Positions 15,109 through 23,636 of a DNA stretch of 64,000 nucleotides are shown one piece after another. Both the position numbers and the translations under genes were made by a program. The notes under the pieces were generated by a model. That model worked only from the letters and a program-made list of their open reading frames with translations. It was not told the origin of the DNA and made no database searches. Numbering within the stretch: the first letter of the stretch is position 1; each line of letters starts with the position of its first letter. Source of the DNA: Mucilaginibacter inviolabilis (GTDB lineage: Bacteria; Bacteroidota; Bacteroidia; Sphingobacteriales; Sphingobacteriaceae); assembly GCF_011089895.1 (NCBI RefSeq), contig NZ_JAANAT010000001.1, positions 3,162,001 through 3,226,000 of the forward strand. Reading direction: 5' to 3'.

Positions 15109-17040
15109 ATGTCGAAAAGTATATTTCGTAAGAAATCTGTAGAAAAAATATTACATGATGTAGAGTGTGGATTTAGTGATAGCGAACACCCGGGGACACC
15201 ATCATCACAACTCAAAAAAGAACTTAATGTAAAAGACCTTACCCTCATGGGTATAGCCGCCGTAGTTGGCGCAGGCATATTTTCAACCATCGGCGAAGCC
15301 TCTTTTCATGGCGGGCCTGCCGTTTCCATTTTATTTGTAGTTACCGCTATTACCTGTGGTTTTTCGGCCTTGTGTTATGCAGAATTTGCCTCACGTATAC
15401 CAGTTGCTGGCAGTGCTTATACTTATGCTTACGCCTCCTTTGGCGAATTGATAGCCTGGATTATTGGTTGGGATCTTTTAATGGAATATGCGATTGGCAA
15501 TATCGCGGTAGCCATATCCTGGAGCGAGTATTTTGTAAACCTGTTAGAAGGTTTTAACATCCACCTGCCCAAATATCTTACCATGGATTATGTGTCGGCC
15601 CTGCGGGCGCATGAACAGGTACAGGCGGCCGGCAGTCACCTGGCAGATATAGGCGACAGGGTAAAAATGGGCGCAATGGCCTGGGACACCGCTCCTGGTA
15701 TAGGCAGTTTTAAACTGATAGCAAACCTGCCCGCTTTAGGCATTGTATTTATTATTACTTACCTGGTTTATGTAGGTATTCGCGAAACCAAAAAGGCAAC
15801 CAATGCCATGGTTATCTTAAAAATATTAATTGTTATAGCCGTTATTGTGATCGGCTTTTTTTATGTAACCCCGGCCAATTGGCACCCTTTTATGCCTAAT
15901 GGCTTTAGCGGCGTAATGAAAGGCGTATCCGGCGTTTTCTTCGCCTATATCGGCTTTGATGCCATATCAACCACAGCCGAAGAGTGTGAAAAACCACAGC
16001 GCGATCTTCCCCGCGGCATGATCTATTCGCTTATCATCTGTACTGTATTGTATATATTGATTGCCCTGGTACTTACCGGTATGGTGAGCTACAAAGAGTT
16101 GCAAGTTGGCGATCCGCTGGCATTTGTATTTGCTAAAGTAGGCCTGCATAATATCAGTTATGCCATATCTATCAGCGCGGTTATTGCTACCGCCAGTGTG
16201 TTATTGATATTTCAGTTGGGGCAACCCCGTATCTGGATGAGCATGAGCCGCGATGGTTTACTTCCAAAAGCCTTCTCCCGCATTCACCCTAAGTTTCATA
16301 CACCTGCATTTGCCACAGTGGTTACCGGTTTTGTAGTAGCTATACCAGCCTTGTTTATGAACCTGACCGAGGTTACCGACCTGACCAGCATCGGTACATT
16401 GTTTGCTTTTGTGCTGGTATGCGGCGGTGTGCTATTATTGCCACGTGAAGCAGCACAAACCGGTAAATTCCATCTGCCTTATGTTAACGGCAAAATAATT
16501 GTACCCCTGATAACACTCATTATTTTAGGGGCCTGTATTTATTTTAAACCAGCCCCACAGGCAGAGATGATGCAGTTTAAAAAGCTAAAAGACCGCTCGG
16601 CTATTATTGAAAGTATGGATGCCAATGATAATGCCACACTGGTTACCAGTTTTAATACCTTATACGGTGATCAGCATATTACTCCTGCTAACGCTACAAA
16701 ATACTTCAAAGATACGGAAGAGGATAAGTTTGATACCGCGTTGAGGGCAACCAATATTAGCGATGCTAAAAAGTATTACCTGGGTTTGGATGGATTCCTT
16801 TATAACTTTCCGAATTACCTGTTCTTTATTCTCATCATCATTATCAGCGTTTACAGCTTCATTAAAAACTTTTCGCTAATACCGGTGCTGGGCCTCATGA
16901 GTTGCTTTTATTTAATGACGGAGCTGGGTTACACCAACTGGCTGCGCTTTTTAATATGGCTTGTGATAGGTTTGGTTATTTACTTTACCTACAGCTATAA
17001 AAACAGCGTACTGGGTAGGGAGGCGAGTTCTAAGTCTTAA
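15109..17040 (+). CDS. APC superfamily amino acid permease
   Basis: This is a 643-residue transporter of the cationic amino acid/APC type. Conserved features include TLMGIAAVVGAGIFSTIGEA in TM1, the FFAYIGFDAISTTAEECEKP segment at about residue 277 and the loop QPRIWMSMSRDGLLP near 370. Fourteen or so hydrophobic segments are visible. Between two late segments a polar insert of about 90 residues (roughly 485-570) contains KKLKDRSAIIESMD and is unusual against the typical 450-500 residue permease. The very C-terminus (ASSKS) is encoded by an intergenic-type repeat word. The substrate is inferred only from the family. Confidence 0.88.
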   Translation: MSKSIFRKKSVEKILHDVECGFSDSEHPGTPSSQLKKELNVKDLTLMGIAAVVGAGIFSTIGEASFHGGPAVSILFVVTAITCGFSALCYAEFASRIPVAGSAYTYAYASFGELIAWIIGWDLLMEYAIGNIAVAISWSEYFVNLLEGFNIHLPKYLTMDYVSALRAHEQVQAAGSHLADIGDRVKMGAMAWDTAPGIGSFKLIANLPALGIVFIITYLVYVGIRETKKATNAMVILKILIVIAVIVIGFFYVTPANWHPFMPNGFSGVMKGVSGVFFAYIGFDAISTTAEECEKPQRDLPRGMIYSLIICTVLYILIALVLTGMVSYKELQVGDPLAFVFAKVGLHNISYAISISAVIATASVLLIFQLGQPRIWMSMSRDGLLPKAFSRIHPKFHTPAFATVVTGFVVAIPALFMNLTEVTDLTSIGTLFAFVLVCGGVLLLPREAAQTGKFHLPYVNGKIIVPLITLIILGACIYFKPAPQAEMMQFKKLKDRSAIIESMDANDNATLVTSFNTLYGDQHITPANATKYFKDTEEDKFDTALRATNISDAKKYYLGLDGFLYNFPNYLFFILIIIISVYSFIKNFSLIPVLGLMSCFYLMTELGYTNWLRFLIWLVIGLVIYFTYSYKNSVLGREASSKS

Positions 17041-17044
17041 GACT
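17026..17044. repeat. Repeat word at permease 3' end
   Basis: GAGTTCTAAGTCTTAAGACTC-type sequence spans the permease stop codon and contains the 12-nt palindrome AGTCTTAAGACT (17033-17044). It belongs to the AGTCTTGAGTT word family of positions 11-35 and 17470-17533. Confidence 0.55.
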
Positions 17045-17054
17045 CATTACTTTT

Positions 17055-17471
17055 ATGACGTGGATATGCCCCATATGTAACCGCGAATTTGCCAATACCA
17101 ATCAGGTACATTCCTGCCGCGAACGTAATCTGAGCGATTTTTTGCAGGGGAAGTCGGAACACACGGTGGAGCTATTTGATCATTTTATTACCGAATATCT
17201 GCAAATAGCGCCCATCAAAGTTTATCCTACCAAAAGTATGATCGCTATAGGTACCCGTGTAAACTTTGCCTATGTTACCCAGCTAGGTAAAAATTTTATT
17301 GATGTGGTGCTTCCCTTTCAGGAGATATATGAAGACAACTTATGCTTTACCAAAATAAAAACGGTACCGGGCACCAGTAATCATAACCATTACTTCAGGA
17401 TGTATTATAAAGAGGACCTGAACAACGAGGTCAGGAAATACATGAAAATGGCCTGGGAGAAGAAGTTGTGA
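17055..17471 (+). CDS. DUF5655 domain-containing protein
   Basis: This 138-residue cytosolic protein starts with a CxxC-type zinc-ribbon-like element (WICPICNREF, then VHSC) and continues with a DUF5655-type domain (HTVELFDHFITEYLQ, VYPTKSMIAIGTRVNFAYV). The function is unknown; DUF5655 domains also occur as C-terminal parts of restriction-linked proteins, but no such partner is present here. It begins 14 nt after the permease stop and is probably cotranscribed. Its stop overlaps the left arm of an inverted repeat shared with the convergent PAP2 gene. Confidence 0.8.
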   Translation: MTWICPICNREFANTNQVHSCRERNLSDFLQGKSEHTVELFDHFITEYLQIAPIKVYPTKSMIAIGTRVNFAYVTQLGKNFIDVVLPFQEIYEDNLCFTKIKTVPGTSNHNHYFRMYYKEDLNNEVRKYMKMAWEKKL

Positions 17472-17533
17472 GTCTTGAGTTCTGAAAAAAACAGATTTGC
17501 CTTTAAATTGACATATGACTCAGAACTCAAGAT
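17468..17533. repeat. Inverted wordy repeat between convergent genes
   Basis: AGTCTTGAGTTCTGA at 17470-17484 pairs with TCAGAACTCAAGATT ending about 17533 (14 of 15 positions). The left arm overlaps the DUF5655 stop region and the right arm ends just before the PAP2 stop, so the element probably serves as a shared terminator-like hairpin. Confidence 0.65.
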
Positions 17534-17536
17534 TGC

Positions 17537-18154
17537 TTACTCCGGATACGTTTTAAGTTTCTTTTTACCCAGGATCCATTGCTGTGCTTTAAAGCTCAGG
17601 TAAGCAGAGCCCGCGCCAACAATTGCACCAGCTACCACATCACTCGGATAGTGCACCCCCAGGTACATCCGCGAATAACCTACCGCACCGGCATATAAAA
17701 ATGAAGGCGCTATCACATACCACTTAGGTATAGCCAAACTTAAGGAAGTAGCTGCCGAAAAAGCAAATGCGGTATGCCCCGACGGAAAAGAAGGATCTGT
17801 AGGCCCGGGAGATTCTTTCAGTGTTATCAGATCGGGATGCGCAATAAATGGGCGGGTACGGTTAAATATCTTTTTTAACACATAAGTAGAGCCGCCGGCA
17901 ACAATCAGGGATGCCCCAGCCTGTAAACCTGTGATCTTAAGATCATCGTCATGATTTACAAAACCAGCTACCAGGAAACCAACAGGTACCGCAGCATCAA
18001 CATAAATAGCTTTTTTGGTAATAAATCTCCAGGTTTTATCGCCACCGCTAACAGGGCCATTGATATCTTTCAGGAGGTTAAGATCAAGCCCCTGGGCAAA
18101 TAAACCGGTGGTAAAAAGTAATGCCCAAAACGTTAAATATAATTTCTTTTTCAC
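17537..18154 (-). CDS. PAP2 family phosphatase, exported
   Basis: This 205-residue protein has an N-terminal signal peptide (MKKKLYLTFWALLFTTGLFAQ) and the PAP2 motifs KIFNRTRPF, PSFPSGHTAFAF and SRMYLGVHYPSDV. The presence of a signal peptide and fewer strong membrane segments distinguishes it from the PAP2 protein at 14363; it probably sits at the outer face of the inner membrane or in the periplasm. The substrate may be a lipid pyrophosphate. The two PAP2 proteins share the SRMYL-H region but are clearly different genes. Confidence 0.87.
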   Translation of the reverse strand: MKKKLYLTFWALLFTTGLFAQGLDLNLLKDINGPVSGGDKTWRFITKKAIYVDAAVPVGFLVAGFVNHDDDLKITGLQAGASLIVAGGSTYVLKKIFNRTRPFIAHPDLITLKESPGPTDPSFPSGHTAFAFSAATSLSLAIPKWYVIAPSFLYAGAVGYSRMYLGVHYPSDVVAGAIVGAGSAYLSFKAQQWILGKKKLKTYPE

Positions 18155-18265
18155 TTACAGGATTTTATTCAAATGCTGTAAAAATGAAAAAACATTCTGT
18201 AGTAATACTGAATTAATATTGACTTAACACATTTTTTAGAAGGAGCAACGATTTTTGATTGGAAT

Positions 18266-18360
18266 AAGGATTATTAGAACAAAGAACAAGGACTATTTTT
18301 GCAAAGGAACAAAGACAAGTTTTTTTTAAAAATCCTTGCTCTTTGCTCCCAAAGTCCTTA
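18266..18360. repeat. Imperfect inverted repeat downstream of kup
   Basis: AAGGATTATTAGAACAAAGA (from 18266, continuing ACAAGGA) and TCCTTGCTCTTTGCTCCCAA (from 18333, continuing AGTCCTTA) form long imperfect complementary arms. Reiterated AAAGAACAAGGA-type words mark another wordy family. It lies just past the kup stop. Confidence 0.55.
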
Positions 18361-18373
18361 CTCAAAAAAACAT

Positions 18374-20323
18374 CTAATTCACCCGGTGTATCTCTATAGC
18401 TTCAGGGATCGACAGCATTAACGGAACTTTCTCTACGGTAACAAAGCTCAGGTCCAGACCAAAGCCCCGCTCTTCAGACAAACTCACCTTTTTAAGCTGT
18501 ACATAAAAATCCATGATAAACCGTTCGTAGAACGACAGGCTATGTGAGCGTGACAATACCTTCTCAATCACCACAAACCTGAAATCGCCAACGATTTTAT
18601 GTTTGTTCAGTGATTTATAATGACTGGTAATATCCACCTCGCCTTTTTTAACCAGATCTTCCACCACTTTGCGGAACAGCAGGTTGATCTGTTGCTCTAC
18701 CCGGAAACCTAGTTTAAAGTCGATCCTGATAAGCTTATTAGGCACCAGGAACTCTACTTCGTATTCACGTTTGTAAGGTTCATCCACAACGTCAACGTGC
18801 ACCAGCCAGTAAACGTCGGCGCGTTTAGGCTGTTTTTGTAATATGGAGTAAACTATTTTCGATTCAATTTCAGAATTAAAATTGGCACTGGTTAAATACA
18901 CCAGTTGCGACGCGTATTTAGGTACGGTTTCATCGGCACTTAATTCTTTCAGGATATCAAAGTAATCGTCAATACCTACAAACTTCACATAACGGTTCCT
19001 GATCTTGCGGGCAGTATGCCAGGTCCACATTACGGTAAACAGCATAAAGCCTATAGATAAGGTAAACCAGCCACCATCCAAAAACTTATGTAAGTTACCC
19101 GCCAGGAAAGTTCCCTCGATAGACACGTAAACAATCAAAAACACTGTAATGATATAGTTGGGTACCTTTTTACGCTTCAGAAATTTGGATACCAGTATAG
19201 TGGTCATGAGCATGGCCACCGTGATACTTAAACCATAGGCAGCCTCCATCCTATCAGAATGACGGAATATGAGCACCACTCCTAAACAGCCTGCCCAAAG
19301 TATCCAGTTTACGCTGGGCACATACAACTGGCCTTTTTGTTCCGATGGGTAATTGATACGCACCTTGGGCCATAGGTTAAGTCTTACAGCCTCGGCTATC
19401 AGCGTGAACGAACCTGATATCAGGGCCTGGCTGGCAATAATAGCGGCCACAGTGGCTATACCAATACCATACAGCAGAAACCAACCCGGCATTATCTTAT
19501 AAAACGGATTATTAATATTAAGATCCATTGCGGTGCCATTACGCTGCAATAGCCAAACGGCCTGCCCCAGGTAATTTAATATCAAACAGGTTTTAACATA
19601 TATCCAGCTGATACGGATGTTGGCTTTACCGCAGTGTCCCAGATCAGAATATAAAGCCTCGGCTCCGGTGGTACATAAAAACACTGCACCTAATACAATA
19701 AACGCGTTACCGCTGGTGCTGGAGCTTAATAATTTATAGGCATAATACGGGTTTAAAGCCCTTATTACAATAGGATCATGGATGATATAACTTATCCCCA
19801 GTACGCCCATCATGGTAAACCAAATAAACATGATAGGGCCAAAAGCCTTACCTACCAATGATGTACCGAACTGTTGTATTACAAAAAGCACGGTGATGAT
19901 GGCCATTACAATTTCAACCGTTGGCAAACGGGGGTAATAGGTTTGCAAACCCTCAATGGCCGATGATATGGTAATAGGCGGCGTAATGATACCGTCGGCA
20001 AGCAGTGCGCAGCCACCTACCACAGCAGGTACAATAAGCCATTTGGCTTTACGGCGCACCAGCGAAAAAAGTGAGAAAATGCCACCTTCGCCTTTGTTAT
20101 CGGCACGCAGGGTGATTACTACATATTTCAATGTAGTTTGCAGGGTAAGTGTCCAGAAAATGAGGGATACACCACCAAGTACTAATGTTTCGGAAATTTG
20201 TTGCTGACCAACTATAGCCTTAAATACGTATAATGGAGAGGTACCAATATCACCGTAAATTATTCCTAAACTGATGAGCAGGCCTGCGGCCGTCAGTTTT
20301 TGCAGATCTTTATGGTTCGACAC
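18374..20323 (-). CDS. kup: KUP/HAK/KT potassium uptake protein
   Basis: This 649-residue potassium-proton symporter has twelve transmembrane segments in the first 430 residues and a C-terminal cytosolic part of about 220 residues. The family signature GIIYGDIGTSPLYVFKA is at residues 20-36, and ADNKGEGGIFSLFSLVRR at 73-90 is also characteristic. The length is typical (620-680). A TAnnTTTG box lies at 20342-20349 on the minus strand. No riboswitch-like leader was seen. It is monocistronic and followed by an inverted repeat. Confidence 0.95.
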   Translation of the reverse strand: MSNHKDLQKLTAAGLLISLGIIYGDIGTSPLYVFKAIVGQQQISETLVLGGVSLIFWTLTLQTTLKYVVITLRADNKGEGGIFSLFSLVRRKAKWLIVPAVVGGCALLADGIITPPITISSAIEGLQTYYPRLPTVEIVMAIITVLFVIQQFGTSLVGKAFGPIMFIWFTMMGVLGISYIIHDPIVIRALNPYYAYKLLSSSTSGNAFIVLGAVFLCTTGAEALYSDLGHCGKANIRISWIYVKTCLILNYLGQAVWLLQRNGTAMDLNINNPFYKIMPGWFLLYGIGIATVAAIIASQALISGSFTLIAEAVRLNLWPKVRINYPSEQKGQLYVPSVNWILWAGCLGVVLIFRHSDRMEAAYGLSITVAMLMTTILVSKFLKRKKVPNYIITVFLIVYVSIEGTFLAGNLHKFLDGGWFTLSIGFMLFTVMWTWHTARKIRNRYVKFVGIDDYFDILKELSADETVPKYASQLVYLTSANFNSEIESKIVYSILQKQPKRADVYWLVHVDVVDEPYKREYEVEFLVPNKLIRIDFKLGFRVEQQINLLFRKVVEDLVKKGEVDITSHYKSLNKHKIVGDFRFVVIEKVLSRSHSLSFYERFIMDFYVQLKKVSLSEERGFGLDLSFVTVEKVPLMLSIPEAIEIHRVN

Positions 20324-20341
20324 TATTATATTTTAAAGCTG

Positions 20342-20349
20342 CAAAAATA
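20342..20349 (-). promoter_or_regulatory. -7 promoter box of kup
   Basis: The minus strand reads TATTTTTG, fitting TAnnTTTG, 18 nt upstream of the kup ATG. A -33 TTTG is not evident. Confidence 0.45.
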
Positions 20350-20492
20350 TTAATTTTTTCGGTTAAACTTAAATAAACATTAAACGTATAAATGAAAGAC
20401 GAGTCTAAACTATAAAATGGACACATTTTGTTAAAATTTGTTAAAATGTTTTACAAAAGCATCATTTTTTTAATTGATGAAGGCTTTATTTA

Positions 20493-20500
20493 TACTTTTG
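20493..20500 (+). promoter_or_regulatory. -7 promoter box of T9SS cargo gene
   Basis: TACTTTTG fits TAnnTTTG and lies 16 nt before the ATG. A TTGA at 20474 with a 15-nt gap is a weak -33 candidate. Confidence 0.45.
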
Positions 20501-20516
20501 TAGGCGAAGACTTAAT

Positions 20517-21038
20517 ATGAGGCGAAAAATAACTTATACCTTTATTTACACCTATACTTGGTTCGTACTAATTGCGATGGCAGTTTTTATGAACTTTGCC
20601 TTTGTCTCCGATGCCAAGCCTACTCATACCAAAAACGATACTACTTATCTGCGTGTTTCAAAAGGTAAAGGCTCTAAACCCTCTTATTTAAAAAATGGCC
20701 TGCACCTGGTATTGCCGCCATTAAAACCAGCCGTAACCTCAAGCGTAAAGGTTAGCGTATCGCACCCGGATGATAAATTATTGAATGATGTCCAGGTATA
20801 CCCTAACCCGGTTACCGATCAGATCAATTTAAAATATACCATATCTCGTAATAGCAACATCACTATTAAAATAATGGATGTGTTGGGTAATGATATTACC
20901 ACCATGTTTTCGTCAAGGGTTGATTCCGGCGATCATAACATCAACTATCCTATAGCCAACAAACTTACCCGCGGCTTTTACTTTGTACGCGTTGTAGCCG
21001 GTACCGAATCGGTTATCAAACGGATCTCAGTACTGTAA
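20517..21038 (+). CDS. Small secreted protein with T9SS C-terminal sorting domain
   Basis: This is a 173-residue protein with an N-terminal signal-like hydrophobic segment (TWFVLIAMAVFMNFAFVS, residues 15-32). A short basic/proline-rich stretch without a recognised domain follows, then a type A sorting domain from about residue 95 (VYPNPVTDQINLKY at 99-112, then KIMDVLGNDI, ending GFYFVRVVAGTESVIKRISVL). Such domains direct export by the type IX system and attachment or release at the surface. Half the protein is sorting domain, leaving almost no cargo, which is unusual. A peptide-like, structural or adhesive role is possible but unproven. Confidence 0.85.
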   Translation: MRRKITYTFIYTYTWFVLIAMAVFMNFAFVSDAKPTHTKNDTTYLRVSKGKGSKPSYLKNGLHLVLPPLKPAVTSSVKVSVSHPDDKLLNDVQVYPNPVTDQINLKYTISRNSNITIKIMDVLGNDITTMFSSRVDSGDHNINYPIANKLTRGFYFVRVVAGTESVIKRISVL

Positions 21039-21052
21039 TCCCTTCATCTTTT

Positions 21053-21137
21053 ATTTTGTCATCCTGAGGAACGAAGGATCTAATATTTAACTATTCAGGT
21101 CGTATAATAGATGCTTCACTCCGTTCAGCATGACAAA
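21053..21137. repeat. GTCATCCTGAG-type inverted repeat
   Basis: TTTGTCATCCTGAGGAACGA at 21054 onward pairs imperfectly with TTCACTCCGTTCAGCATGACAAA ending 21137. A second copy of the same family is at 59653-59699. This is a dispersed intergenic hairpin type in Bacteroidota. Confidence 0.65.
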
Positions 21138-21144
21138 CCTTTTA

Positions 21145-21205
21145 CCCCCCCTCTTTCCTGCGAAGCCGAAGAGAGGGGGGTCGAGCGAAGTGATGACCGG
21201 GTGAG
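21145..21205. repeat. CCCTCTTTC/GAGAGGGGGG intergenic hairpin
   Basis: CCCCCCCTCTTTC followed by GAAGAGAGGGGGGTCGAGCG is a short inverted repeat directly behind the GTCATCCTGAG element. It is wordy intergenic DNA, not a gene; the 62-codon open frame there is rejected. Confidence 0.5.
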
Positions 21206-21270
21206 TCTAATCTTCAGCGTTAAAACATTCATTTACTCAAATCCCCATACCACATACCACGCTATTTTTT

Positions 21271-21278
21271 TAGCTTTG
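21271..21278 (+). promoter_or_regulatory. -7 promoter box of FAH operon
   Basis: TAGCTTTG fits TAnnTTTG and lies 17 nt before the FAH-family ATG; no -33 element is evident. Confidence 0.35.
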
Positions 21279-21295
21279 GCGTTTAAGCTTTACTT

Positions 21296-21907
21296 ATGAA
21301 GATAATTGCCATTGGCCGTAACTATGCCGAACACGCCAAAGAATTAAATAACCCTGTACCCACCGTTCCGGTTATTTTCATGAAGCCCGAAACGGCCATC
21401 ATTAAGGATAACAAACCTTTTTATCATCCCGATTTTTCTGACGATGTACATCACGAGATCGAGATCGTTTTAAAAATAAGCAAGGAAGGCAAGCACATCA
21501 ACGAGAAATTCGCGGCGGGTTATTATGAAGAAATTGCCCTGGGTATTGATTTTACCGCCCGCGATATACAGAGTAAGCATAAAGAAAAGGGCCTTCCCTG
21601 GGAACTGGCCAAAGCATTCGACGGCTCGGCGCCTATCAGTGCTTTTGTGCCTAAAAGCAAATTCGCCCAGATCTATGATCTGAATTTTAAACTGGATGTA
21701 AATGGCGAAACCCGGCAACAGGGCAATACCCGCGATCTGCTGTTCCCGTTCGAAAACATTATTGCCTTTGTTTCACAATACATCACCCTCAAAAAGGGCG
21801 ACCTTATATTTACCGGCACCCCTCCGGGTGTATCAAAAGTAAAAGTTGGCGACAGACTGGAAGGATATTTAGAAAACGAAAAATTGCTTGACTTTTACGT
21901 GAAATAA
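21296..21907 (+). CDS. Fumarylacetoacetate hydrolase family protein
   Basis: This 203-residue enzyme fold matches the short FAH family (acylpyruvate hydrolase or oxaloacetate-active types). Conserved segments include MKIIAIGRNYAEHAKEL, FMKPETAI, the metal-binding HHEIEIVLKI (two Glu) with GIDFTARDIQ (Asp), and FTGTPPGVSKVKVGD near the end. The reaction is likely C-C bond hydrolysis of a 2-oxo acid or oxaloacetate tautomer/decarboxylation chemistry; sequence does not choose. The next gene starts 3 nt after the stop, so it is cotranscribed with the M23 peptidase, an unusual pairing with no obvious metabolic link. Confidence 0.88.
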   Translation: MKIIAIGRNYAEHAKELNNPVPTVPVIFMKPETAIIKDNKPFYHPDFSDDVHHEIEIVLKISKEGKHINEKFAAGYYEEIALGIDFTARDIQSKHKEKGLPWELAKAFDGSAPISAFVPKSKFAQIYDLNFKLDVNGETRQQGNTRDLLFPFENIIAFVSQYITLKKGDLIFTGTPPGVSKVKVGDRLEGYLENEKLLDFYVK

Positions 21908-21910
21908 AAG

Positions 21911-23629
21911 ATGATTAAAAAACAGCTGATTACCGCCGCGCTATGTCTTGTTTTTAATTTGGGCATACAGGCACAAACACCTATACAAAGCAGGCAATAC
22001 CCGCAAAACTATTTTCGCTATCCGCTTGATCTGCCGCCAACAACGGCCGGTTCATTTGGCGAACTCAGACCGTCCCACTTTCATTCGGGGCTCGATTTTA
22101 AAACCAATCAGCGCACCGGCTACCCCGTACATGCCGCGGCCGATGGTTATGTGTCAAGGGTAAGGGTACAATTTGGTGGTTTTGGTCGCGCGGTTTACAT
22201 TACCCATCCTAATGGCTATACCACCGTTTATGGTCACCTCGAAGCTTTTTCGCCGGCTATAGCTGCACTGGTAAAAGCTTATCAATATGAGCACCAAACC
22301 TACGAGGCCGATTTTAACCTTGATGCTAAAAAGGTACCGCTTCAAAAAGGCGAGGTATTTGCCCAATCTGGCAATGCAGGCGCATCGGCCGGACCGCATG
22401 TGCACTTCGAGATCAGGGATACCCAAACGGAAGAAACCATTAATCCGCAGCTGTTTGGTTTAACTATTCCAGACCGGGTTCCGCCATCCATCACTTCTAT
22501 CGGTATCTACCACCTCAACGGCAATCCATTCAGCGAAAAAACACCCAAGGAGTTTCTGGCAGTAACTGGAGCCACAGGTACAGGCAGTTATCGTTTGTTA
22601 AAACCACAGGTATTGCACCTGAGTGGTTATGTGGGTTTTGGTATCAATACCACGGATATGAACAGCGCGTCGGCTAATCACAATGGTATTTATTCACTGG
22701 AGTTAAAGCTCGACGGTCAAACGGTGTACACTTTTACCGTAGAGCGTTTTGCCTTTGATCAAACCCATGCTATTAACGCCTATATTGATTACCCCGCTTT
22801 TGAATCATCGCGCCGCTGGATGCAGAAGTGTTTTATATTACCCGGAAGCCATATATCTCTTTACCCTCAATCCATCAACCGGGGCATCATCACTTTTGAT
22901 GACAATGCCCTGCATGATGTGGAGTATGTTGTAAAAGATGTGGCAGGCAACGTATCTACCTTAAAGCTAAAAGTACAGTCCGAAAAATTCACTCCCCCCG
23001 CTTATAAAATAGCCGGTACGCTATTCCACTTTGATAAAAAGAGTGAGTTTAGTACCGATAAAGTGAAAGTGAGCATTATGCCCGGCAATTTATATGACGA
23101 TCTGGATTTTATTTATTCCGTATCACCAAAACCGGCTTCCGGCTTTTCGCTGGTACACCATATCCATAATCGCCTTACACCTATTCATGATAGCTATGAT
23201 CTTTGGATAAAACCTGATGCCGACATGGGTAAATATGCCGATAAAGCGGTTATCGTTAGTACTGCCGGAGGTTGCCAGGGCGGTTATTTTCAGGATGGCT
23301 ACGTAAAATCAAAAGTGACCGCCTTTGGCGATTATTTTATCAAGATAGATACTATTCCACCAGTTATACACCCGCTTAACATCCTCAATGGCAAAAACAT
23401 GGCTGCTGCTAAAAGTATTAATTTCCGGATGAGCGATAATTTGTCGGGCATTAAAAGCTATAGTGGCACTATCGACAATAAATGGGTTTTAATGGAGTGG
23501 GATTATAAAAGTAAAATACTAAGTTATACCTTTAGCGGCGAAATTGCTCCCGGTAAGCACGTATTTAAGCTTACAGTTGGCGACAATAAGAATAATTTTT
23601 CGGAATTTACAGCCGATTTTTACAGATAG
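21911..23629 (+). CDS. M23 family metallopeptidase (peptidoglycan hydrolase-like)
   Basis: This 572-residue exported protein has a signal peptide ending near IQAQ. The N-terminal lysostaphin-like M23 domain is complete: SHFHSGLDF (His58, Asp62) and the second metal motif HVHFE near residues 163-167. About 380 residues follow, rich in beta-strands of the Bacteroidota-specific type (YVVKDVAGNVS, FRMSDNLSGIKSY). M23 domains cut peptide cross-links in peptidoglycan, and the long C-terminal region may anchor or regulate it. The zinc ligands are present, so it is likely active. It is in an operon after the FAH gene. Confidence 0.9.
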   Translation: MIKKQLITAALCLVFNLGIQAQTPIQSRQYPQNYFRYPLDLPPTTAGSFGELRPSHFHSGLDFKTNQRTGYPVHAAADGYVSRVRVQFGGFGRAVYITHPNGYTTVYGHLEAFSPAIAALVKAYQYEHQTYEADFNLDAKKVPLQKGEVFAQSGNAGASAGPHVHFEIRDTQTEETINPQLFGLTIPDRVPPSITSIGIYHLNGNPFSEKTPKEFLAVTGATGTGSYRLLKPQVLHLSGYVGFGINTTDMNSASANHNGIYSLELKLDGQTVYTFTVERFAFDQTHAINAYIDYPAFESSRRWMQKCFILPGSHISLYPQSINRGIITFDDNALHDVEYVVKDVAGNVSTLKLKVQSEKFTPPAYKIAGTLFHFDKKSEFSTDKVKVSIMPGNLYDDLDFIYSVSPKPASGFSLVHHIHNRLTPIHDSYDLWIKPDADMGKYADKAVIVSTAGGCQGGYFQDGYVKSKVTAFGDYFIKIDTIPPVIHPLNILNGKNMAAAKSINFRMSDNLSGIKSYSGTIDNKWVLMEWDYKSKILSYTFSGEIAPGKHVFKLTVGDNKNNFSEFTADFYR

Positions 23630-23636
23630 TATAATT

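Noticed and set aside
21111..21299. 62-codon open frame before the FAH gene
   Set aside because: It translates the dispersed hairpin repeats.
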